Positions 56,302-64,000 of a stretch of DNA of 64,000 nt are shown one piece after another. This stretch comes from Siphonodentalium dalli (Eukaryota; Mollusca; Scaphopoda; Gadilida; Siphonodentaliidae), in contig CP136067.1 in the NCBI GenBank assembly GCA_032622095.1, forward strand, positions 123,663,030-123,727,029, written 5' to 3'. A program made the position numbers and the translations under genes. The first letter of the stretch is position 1. Each line of letters starts with the position of its first letter. The notes beneath the pieces are model-generated. The model ran no database searches and was not told where the DNA came from. It worked only from the letters and a program-made list of their open reading frames with translations.

Positions 56302-56967
56302 TATACCTAGGCTAAGTACAGCTACTATAATACTATTGGATTAATATGACTGTCTTGTGTATGTACTATGTAATGTGGTTTGCATGTTTCTTCGATAATT
56401 ATAACTGTCAAAAACAAAAGAATACTCGATTCGATATCCATCCAAATTGATTAGTTGATGCCATGTTACACTGTTTATGACAAATAGTTCCATACTCATT
56501 CAGTTGCATGTTTGTCGCATTGGTAGGGTGCTACATAGTGTTGGACATAAAATCAGGCGGCCGCCCACACTGGCACTTTCATTATGAGGAAAGTGACATG
56601 TACAATGTACATCTATACATTGTTTTTGTGACATCAAATGTTTAATAGATATTAACCACTTCAATGCATCAATACATCGTTGCTAATTGATATGATGGCA
56701 AATACGCAATAATATTCGCGATAGTTTATTATAACTGAAGTAAAATAGTGGACCGGACCGGTGAGCACCCGGTCCGGACCGGGCAGCAGTCCACCCCTGG
56801 ACCGCGGACCGGACTGGTCCAAAGCGGTCCGGTCCGCATCACTACTCTGGGGACCTGATTCTACAAATGACAGACATTATAACTATTTGAAGGCTTGTAC
56901 ACTTGTCTATTTTTACATTGACAAAACCCTGCTGTCGATATATCCATGGTTTGTGCTGGCCCAAAAG

Positions 56968-57566
56968 TATGGGAGGCCCTTTTCACATTTATTATTTATT
57001 TGCGATTAAGCGCAAATATTTGCGCTTAAGCGTAAATCATTTGCGCTTAAGCGCAAATATGTGTCTATCAATGTATTTGCTCTTAAGCGCAAATACCTAA
57101 CACTCCCTTACTTCCCTCTGATTGTGAATGATTGAGTCCATCTCATAGTATATTATCATGGTGAAAAAAACATATTTCCATATGCATATCAGCATCTCTG
57201 TCCCTGGTGTCCCAAGAATTGGTGCCTCACTCCCAGAGATCTAGTATATTTTATAAAAGAGACATATCCTGCACAGATCTATACCATTTCCATGGTGATA
57301 AAAGGGATCTTTGGGTTACTGGGGGATTGCTTCCCTCATATGGTGGGCCTATATAGACATTAGTGATGTGTTTTAGGACTGTGCCATTTAAAATTTATTC
57401 AGGGGGATCATTGCATATTAATTTTTATTTGCGCTTAAACGCAAATGATTTGCGCTTAAGCATAAATATTTGCACTTAAGTGCAAATGATAGAGGTAATT
57501 TGCGCTTAAGCGAAATATTTGCGCTTAAGCGTAAATAAATAATAAATGTGAAAAGGGCCTCCCATA
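56968..57566. mobile_element. Family F element, 599 bp, 6-bp target duplication
   Basis: TATGGGAGGCCCTTTTCACA to TGTGAAAAGGGCCTCCCATA, flanked by CAAAAG at 56962-56967 and 57567-57572. Just inside each end are arrays of TTTGCGCTTAAGCGCAAA-like palindromes (57000-57090 and 57425-57535). No ORF. Confidence 0.88.
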
Positions 57567-57843
57567 CAAAAGGTTACTTTACCAATTTTTTTTGCCAAAT
57601 GCAAGAAGTTGCCAAATGATATCCAACTAAAATTAAGGGGCATTTGGAACACTGATTGGCATGTGTCACAATGCATATTTCAATAAATATTTCCTACTTT
57701 CATGCGGAATTGTCAACTGATTTGCTAATGAAAATAGTTGTTTACAAAATGTGAATTATTTTTGCATTATATTGGCAAATTGAGCAAGCAACAATGCAAA
57801 CCCTGCTTATGTCTAAGTATCCAGATCTGTTATATAGAATTAA

Positions 57844-58200
57844 AGGTACTCATATCACCAAGTTACAACAACATTTCTTCAAAATATGCTTTAGTTATCA
57901 GAATTGATTAATTACAACAAAATAATGCTAACCACTGTCAACTATGGTTTAAAATTTTGAAATATGGCCGTTTTATCACTTGAGTGTCATGACATTTGGC
58001 TCGTATTACCACTTGATTTTAGAGTTATCCATCTTCATCCGTAATTTTTCTTAGATGGTCAGTTTGATGACTTTTTCCAGGCCACAAATAAGTGCACATC
58101 TCGAGAAATAACAGATGTAAAAAATTGATATCTGATCACTCTGAGCTTTGATGGGTGGGTTCCTCAACTCGAATAAAATATATTTTACCCAAGAAGCCAA
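57844..58200 (+). repeat. Interspersed repeat family C, copy 3
   Basis: AAAGGTACTCATATCACC start, AGAGTTATCCATCTTCATCC core, GCTTTGATGGGTGGGTTCCT, ending near GAAGCCAAATAAATAG. See 18036-18440 and 51453-51845. Confidence 0.6.
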
Positions 58201-58225
58201 ATAAATAGTAATTTTGGAGCATTAA

Positions 58226-58436
58226 CCCTTTGAGTGCCAGGGGCCGATCTCATCGGCCCTAAACCTACAAAATAAGTCTAAAGAATAAATTATTAAAATT
58301 GTAAAAAAAAAAAATTGTTAGGCCAATGCATTCTCTTATATATGCGAGGCGACCTATGGTCGACTCGCATATATAAGAGAATGCATTGGCACAGGGTATA
58401 TGGGTTGTTACAAAAATCAACCTGGCACTCAAAGGG
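58226..58436. mobile_element. piggyBac-like MITE, 211 bp, TTAA target, just upstream of a coding exon
   Basis: CCCTTTGAGTGCCAGG to CCTGGCACTCAAAGGG with TTAA at 58222-58225 and 58437-58440. It contains GGCCGATCTCATCGGCC near its left end and a long perfect TATATAAGAGAATGCATTGG hairpin. It ends 57 bases before the first base of the zinc-finger exon at 58494, so it sits in the intron just upstream of the branch-point region. Confidence 0.9.
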
Positions 58437-58493
58437 TTAATTCATATTATGCATCTTTAGCTTCATTAACTTTTACAATTTATTTTCTTTCAG

Positions 58494-60603
58494 TGTCCTT
58501 CCCACAGATGGAACATATAAATTGGTTGAAGATTATAATGAAAATACATACGAAGACAGGAAACCAGCAACTGAATACCCTGTTGATACAAATGAACATG
58601 GTATACAGACTGGTTTAAAACTAAGCAGGACTGAATTTCCCTGTCAAGTTTGTGGGAAAGACTTCACATCCAAAAAAAAACTTTCTTATCATCTTGTCAT
58701 CCATGAAGAACCGAAACACAAATGTTCATATTGTGACAAAGCATACTATCGGAAGAGGAGCCACGAAGAACATACACGATTACACACGAAGGAACAGCCT
58801 TTCCAATGTTTAATTTGTCTGAAGAAATTCTCATATCGCGCAAGCTTCTATAGCCATAAGAAAATTCATTCATCAGAGGGAATTGACAGTGATTTCTCCT
58901 GCAGGATTGTCCATAAGGAACGGCAATATAAATGTTCATATTGTGACAAAGCATTCTATTGGAAGAAGAGCCTTGAAGAACATACACGTGTACACACGAA
59001 GGAACAGCCATTCCAATGTTTAATTTGTCTGAAGAAATTCTCATATAGCTCAAGCTTGTGTAGCCATAAGAAAATTCACTCAGGAGAGAGAAATCATCCA
59101 TGCAAAATTTGTGGAAAGGCTTTTTCAAGTAGAGGAGAACTGCAATGTCATATTCGTTCACACACAAAAGAACAGCCATTCCAATGTTTAATTTGTCTGA
59201 AGAAATTCTCATATCGTGCAAGCTTGTATAGCCATAAGAAAATTCATTCGAATCAGAGAAATCGGCAATATAAATGTTCATATTGTGACAAAGCATTCTT
59301 CCGGAAGAGCCACTTCGAAGAACATATTCGATCACACACGAAAGAAAAGCCTTATCAATGTATGATTTGTCTAAAGAAATTTTCATATCGTGGAAGCTTG
59401 TATACCCATAAGAAAATTCATTCGAATCAGAGAAATCGTTCTATACAGTTTGATTGTTTGATATGTGAAAAGTCATTTAGAAGACAACAAGGTTTAAAAC
59501 GGCATGTTTCTGTTCAGCATTGTAACAGTGATGACTTGGAATACGAATGTGATATCTGCAAGAAAAAATTCTACGATCTAAAGCGTCATGTTGCTATTCA
59601 TCACGGCAGTAGCAACGACTTAGGATTTTATCCGTGCTTGATTTGTGGTAGAGTTTTGAAAACTTCAATACTTATGAAATACCACGTGAAAAATGTTCAT
59701 GGGAATACAGATGCACCGAATTACCACTGTTCACAATGCGATGAGAGTTTTCATTTCCAAAGTCAGTTAAAGGAACATGCCATAGATTCTCATGATGGTT
59801 TTTCATATAACTGTTCTCTGTGTGAAAAATCTTACAAAGATAATCGATACTTGAAGAAACACATTGCCCTTCAACATGGAAGCGAAGATAAATTAAAGTA
59901 TCAATGTTCAGCATGCGACAAAAAATTATATTGCGAAACAGATTTAAAGATACATATGGCCAGTCAGCATGGAACTGAAGAAGAATTGAAACATCACTGT
60001 TTACACTGTGACAATAAGTTCTTATTTCAAAGTCAGTTAAAAAGACATCTTGCATCAATTCACGATGATCAAAAATACTCATGTTCGTTCTGTTCTAAAT
60101 CATACAAATATGTGCCAACTTTAAAACGACATATTGCTATTTGCCATGGCAATAAGGATGAATTAAAATTTGGATGTTTGCAATGTGGAGATAAATTCTA
60201 TGATAAACGTGATTTAAATCGGCACATGTTATGTACACATGGTGGTGGTTTTTCGTGTTCATTTTGTGAAAAATCATATAAGGATAACCGGAATTTAAAG
60301 CGTCATGTCGCTTTATTTCATACCAGCAGAGAGGAACTGAAGCATGAATGTCAACAGTGTGGAGAGAAATTTTATGCTAATCGCGAGTTAAATCACCACA
60401 TTGTGGTTACTCATAAAGGTGAATTTTCGTGTTCATTTTGTGAAAAATCATATAAAGATATCCAGGATTTAAAGCGTCATGTCGCTATATGCCATGGCAG
60501 CAAAGATGAATTGAAACATGAATGTTGTCAATGCAGAGAGAAATTTTATGATAAACGCAGTTTGTCGCAACATGAAAAAGGCCACTGGACACAGTGTAAC
60601 TAA
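58494..60603 (+). CDS. C2H2 zinc-finger protein, 3' terminal exon (about 22 fingers)
   Basis: An acceptor (TTTATTTTCTTTCAG, ending 58493) opens a 702-residue frame. A 40-residue N-terminal stretch of this exon (DGTYKLVEDYNENTYEDR..) has no known domain. About 22 C2H2 fingers follow, from 58639 to 60590. The first nine or so alternate between two types, CSYCDKAF.. and CLICLKKFSY.., nearly identical at DNA level and joined by HTKEQPF linkers. The later ones have longer linkers such as HGSKDELKHEC. One finger is defective (FSCRIVHKER, about 58893-58922, lacks the full C2H2 set) and another is shortened (CDICKKKFYDLKRH, about 59550). Probably a nuclear DNA-binding protein of unknown target. The start lies in an unseen 5' exon; the TTG at 58522 is not a start. 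TAA at 60601-60603. Paralogous in style to the exon at 22948-24211. Confidence 0.92.
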
Positions 60604-60738
60604 ATTTACATTATTTATATGGATAACTATGTGAATGATGAACTGCGAAATGAGAGTTTTGACTGACTAAATCTCCTTGTCAAAGCAAACAAACATGTGA
60701 CAGAAGTTTTGTCTTCTTTTGAAGCCAGGTCGTTTCTA

Positions 60739-61115
60739 TAAAGGCATGGATGGCCTTCGTCATGGGGTATTGCTGTTAAAATAGTCACATCCGTTAAAAC
60801 CGTCATAAACAGAAAGAATATTAAAATATATGACAGAATTTGCTCTTATACCAATCATGATATCACTTAAATAGTATGCTATTGTCAAGTTTGTATGCTT
60901 TGTTATGTAAACAAAAGCAAAAATGTTGCAGAATCTGGCTTTTCTTCATATAACACAGCATACAAACTTGATAATAACATACTATTTACACCATATTTAT
61001 GATTGGTATAAGAACAAAAGATGTTTATATTTTAATATTCTTTCCAGTTATGACAGATTTAATGGTTGAGACTATTTTAACAGCATACCCACCATGAAGG
61101 TCATCCATGCCTTTA
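60739..61115. mobile_element. Long hairpin MITE in the putative 3' UTR of the second zinc-finger gene
   Basis: TAAAGGCATGGATGGCCTTC and GAAGGTCATCCATGCCTTTA are inverse ends 377 bp apart. The arms continue through GTCTCAACC / TTTTAACAGC-like and CTTATACCAATCATGATAT, then ATAGTATG.TATTGTCAAGTT, and their inverses. Arm length about 150-160 bases with moderate divergence. No clean target duplication. Confidence 0.7.
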
Positions 61116-61266
61116 AAGTCCATTGAATGTGGTGACAATGATGAAAAGAAAATTAAATTGTCAAAACTGAAGTATTGAAGTTTTTTCCAGCGAAATTCAA
61201 CATAAACATGTGGATTAGTGTTTAGAACTAATGAAAGTTGAAATCGCATGACAACATTTCAGCGTA

Positions 61267-61420
61267 CAGTAATGCCCTAAATAATTGACTCCTTAACCAC
61301 AGCAGAATTATGGGTAACTTTTCAGGATTTAGTCGGAAATATGGCTTGTTGCAATTCATCGGAAAGCTCGCACTGAGTTAGCCATAATTCTGCTGTGATT
61401 AAGGAGTCAACTATTTACTG
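61267..61420. mobile_element. Family A MITE, truncated right arm
   Basis: CAGTAATGCCCTAAATAATT to AACTATTTACTG, flanked by TA. The right arm has lost the GCAACAAGCCATATTTCCG segment. Confidence 0.78.
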
Positions 61421-61832
61421 TACATGTGATGCTCTAGCTTAACAATTAAGTAGTTTTCTGTGTAGGTCCATCTAAACTTTCCATCTTCTGACATGGCTCA
61501 GGCTTGGAGACCCCCTCATATTGAGTCTGTCCTGACATATATCTGACATTTGTATATATTTAAACTATCACATGCATGCAGGACATTGGTTGGTCGAAAT
61601 TACCTCACATGATGTCGCACGCTGCATGACCCCAACTTTGCTTCCATTTTTGTGTAGACAAAACTTGCACCGAGTAAGGAGAATAACATTGGAAATGGGT
61701 GCTTAATGCTCTTTTAATCTGCCAGTTGACTCGGTTGAGTGTAAATATAAGTAATGGAAGTTGGTTTTGTTGCGTTCCATAGAGTATGGATGCAAGATGG
61801 TCTGACATTTTTATGTGTGGAACGTAAAATCC

Positions 61833-63011
61833 TATGGGAGGCCAAATTGACATTTAATAATTAATTGCGCTTTGCACTTAAGCACAATCAATTGCGCTTA
61901 GGCGCAATTAATTGTGCTTAAGCGCAAATAATTACACTTAAGCGTAATCAATTGTGCTTAAGCACAATTAATGGTGCTTAAATGTAATTATTTACGCTTA
62001 ACCGCAATCATTTGCGCTTAAGCGCAATTCATGGTTATATGTAACTAAACACCCCTGGTGAATAAATAGGTTTCTCCATAACTTAGTATTAACTCCTATT
62101 GACATATCACCTCTTGGTTTCATTGGTTTGGATTGGTAGTGAGCTAGCCCAACTTCTTTATCAAAATGGCTGACTCGCAATAGTATCATCTTCTGTTTTA
62201 GTTGCAGCGACTCGTGATAGCATTATATTATCTTTGGTATATATTAGTTGGGGCTACTTGCAATAGCATTACTTTCTGTATTAATTGGGGCAACTTTGAT
62301 TTTCTTCAATTTTCTAGTATACAGGCACACCATATGGCACCATGTGACACCACATTCACACTATATGACCATGGAAATACTATAGATTTGTGCAAAAGAT
62401 GCTGATTTAATAAAAAAAACTAGAGCTCGAGGACTGAGACACCAAAGCTCCAGTAATGAGACACCAATTTTTTTGGACAGGGATCCTGATAATATGAAAA
62501 TAGGGTTTTTTCCCCTGATTTAAGTCAATAAGTAAACCATATGAGGTAAGCAAGCCCTCATGCAGTGACACCACATGCATGTATAGTATATAACCATAGT
62601 AAGGGCCCAAATCTGTGCAAAAATACATTAAAAAACATCATATAAAAAATTACTAGAGTTCCGGGAAGGAGACATCAATTCTTTGGATATAGGGATGCTG
62701 ATGATATGTAATTGGGGATTATCATTGTTGAACACATACTCACAGTTGACTGTTGAGTACAGGTTAAAATTAGCCCAATGCTCCACTTGTGTTGCTAGGT
62801 GATACACCAGGTCATGCCAATAGTTTATGGGTAGGTTAGATAGCAGTCACAATTACGCTAAAGCGTAAATTCCCTATTTGCACTTAAGCACAATATGTGG
62901 TATTTGCGCTTAAGCGCAATTGATTGCGATTAAGCGTAATTATTTGCACTTAAGCGCAATCAATTGCGATTAAGGGCAATTCATTATTAAATGTGAATTT
63001 GGCCTCCCATA
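61833..63011. mobile_element. Family F element, 1179 bp, 6-bp target duplication
   Basis: TATGGGAGGCCAAATTGACA to TGTGAATTTGGCCTCCCATA, flanked by AAATCC at 61827-61832 and 63012-63017. Both ends have long arrays of ATTGCGCTTAAGCGCAAT-type units (61863-62030 and 62850-62985). The interior (62040-62840) has no gene; part of it is shared inversely with 18460-18600. Confidence 0.88.
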
Positions 63012-63297
63012 AAATCCATACTCTATGGAATGCAAGAAAATCAACATCTATTTCTTAAGTAAACACTTGAAATACTGTTTAGCGCAATTCATTACGCTTA
63101 AGCGTAAATGCCCTATTTGCGCTTAAGCACAATATGTGGTATTTGCGCTTAAGCACAATTGATTGCGATTAAGCGCAATTCATTATTAAATGTGAATTTG
63201 GCCTCCCATAAAATCCATACTCTATGGAATGCAAGAAAATCAACATCTATTTCTTAAGTACACACTTGAAATACTGTTTAGCGGAGATACGCGGAAC
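62863..63297. repeat. Tandem duplication covering the right end of the family F element and its flank
   Basis: The stretch from GCGTAAATTCCCTATTTG (62863) through TTTGGCCTCCCATA and the host flank CCATACTCTATGGAATGCAA to AATACTGTTTAGCG is repeated from 63102 to about 63286. The second copy has a 43-base shorter array. The flank is duplicated along with the transposon end, so this happened after insertion. Confidence 0.85.
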
Positions 63298-63544
63298 TTC
63301 TGGAGACTTCATTTAGACGCATGTAGCATGGTGAGGAATCACATGGCTTTGATGTTGGTGAGTACCACGCATTAAAAATGGCTGAGGTCAGAGCAAACAC
63401 ACAAAAACATAATATATGAGGAACTGACACACACAATAACATTTCCACTGTTACGAGCATATGCTAGTTTATTTTTTAAACAAGTTGATAGCCTATTTGT
63501 TCTGATACACTCATTATTTTTTCTATAACATTCTGACCAAAGTT

Positions 63545-63640
63545 GCCAGTCGGACTGTGTGGGATGCCATCACTAAATTCACCCTCTGGGGACCTCATTC
63601 TGCAAAGGACAGGCACACTAAAGTCTATAGACTCAGACTG
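63545..63640. repeat. Family D, right-end fragment, copy 8
   Basis: CTGTGTGGGATGCCATCACT, CACCCTCTGGGGACCTCATT, then AAAGGACAGGCACACTAAAG. Left part missing. Confidence 0.6.
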
Positions 63641-63777
63641 TGGATACCATCATTGCAGACTGGGCTAGAGAAGAAGGATTTGGTTCAAATCCAGACATCA
63701 GCGATCTGAGTTGAAGGACATCTCAAGGCATTTTATTTTTTATTACTTGGTTTACAGATTTATTTGGCTCAAAGGTA

Positions 63778-63906
63778 CAGTAATACCCTAATTAATCGAC
63801 TGCTTAACCACAGCAGAATTATGGGTAACTTTTTTTATGACTAAATCCTGAAAAGTTACCCATAATTTTGCTGTGGTTAAGCAGTCGATTAATTAGGGCA
63901 TTACTG
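63778..63906. mobile_element. Family A MITE, short near-perfect palindrome
   Basis: CAGTAATACCCTAATTAATC to its inverse, TA on both sides, 129 bp. The centre is reduced to TTTTTTTATGAC, so this is an almost pure hairpin. Confidence 0.88.
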
Positions 63907-64000
63907 TAGGGGAGGTGGGAGGAGAAAAAAATTAAAATTGTCAAAAAATAGGGTTGGGAGAAATAAAATATTTGCTGTATAATAATCTCATCTAAAACAG

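Larger units (their letters stand above)
54998..56844. mobile_element. hAT-like element, 1847 bp, 8-bp target duplication
   Basis: Ends TAGTGATGCGGACCGGACC and GGTCCGGTCCGCATCACTA, flanked by CTCTGGGG at 54990-54997 and 56845-56852. The interior carries GGTCCGGTCC repeats near both ends, a CCCCGATCTCCGATGGAG.. mollusc-type repeat and a 123-bp CAGCC-ended MITE. No transposase, so it is non-autonomous. TAG ends plus an 8-bp duplication fit hAT. Confidence 0.88.
54624..56880. repeat. Family D element, copy 7, split by a hAT-like element
   Basis: Left part 54624-54997 contains both hairpin modules up to CACCCTCTGGGG. The remainder continues at 56845 with CTCTGGGGACCTGATTC and ends AAATGACAGACATTATAACT. 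The inserted element is listed separately. Confidence 0.75.

Noticed and set aside
58697-59386. 229-codon minus-strand ORF opposite the second zinc-finger exon
   Set aside because: It is the antisense shadow of the duplicated finger array; its apparent repeats mirror the plus-strand fingers and it has no independent motif.
1-64000. tRNA, rRNA or other structured RNA genes
   Set aside because: No cloverleaf with A and B boxes and no rRNA-like sequence recognised by eye; hairpins found are transposon palindromes.

Overview
This is a eukaryotic, AT-rich and intron-style window with no prokaryotic features. It is almost certainly invertebrate and most likely a mollusc, perhaps a bivalve. That is inferred from repeat types I associate with mollusc genomes (the GCTCACCTGAG.. 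repeat, the CCCCCGCAACGAAGTTG.. repeat, a short TTAGGG-type tract) and from Ty3/gypsy and copia retroelements next to C2H2 zinc-finger exons. I could not run a search, so the species is open.

Layout. 1-5590 (minus strand): a large Ty3/gypsy LTR retrotransposon cut by the left edge, with one LTR, primer-binding site, gag, a -1 frameshift module, protease, RT/RNase H and most of integrase. 5.6-22.6 kb: no convincing gene; dense small inverted-repeat elements, a LINE scrap, a GATATC-rich array and a widely spaced inverted repeat. 22.9-24.2 kb (plus): terminal exon of a 13-finger C2H2 protein. 24.9-45.4 kb: nested DNA elements (piggyBac-like TTAA elements, hAT-like, a MULE-like element with 9-bp TSD, a possible Helitron end) and a roughly 2-kb tandem duplication whose two copies carry different insertions and so act as each other's empty sites. 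45.7-49.5 kb: a 3.9-kb foldback element with arms of about 1.67 kb and an 8-bp target duplication. 50.3-53.6 kb: a 21-bp minisatellite and a copia pol relic interrupted by later insertions. 53.8-57.6 kb: more elements, including a 1.85-kb hAT-like element. 58.5-60.6 kb (plus): terminal exon of a second C2H2 protein with about 22 fingers. 60.7-64 kb: more inverted-repeat elements.

The only host-gene candidates I trust are the two zinc-finger exons. Both are on the plus strand, both are preceded by a splice acceptor, and both can be entered in the same intron phase. Everything else is mobile-element history. Its value is that many elements can be delimited exactly from target-site duplications and internal empty sites: TTAA for a piggyBac-like group, TA for the commonest palindromic MITE, 6 bp for a CAGCCC-ended group and a TATGGGAGG-ended group, 8 bp for hAT-like elements and the foldback, and 9 bp for a MULE-like element.
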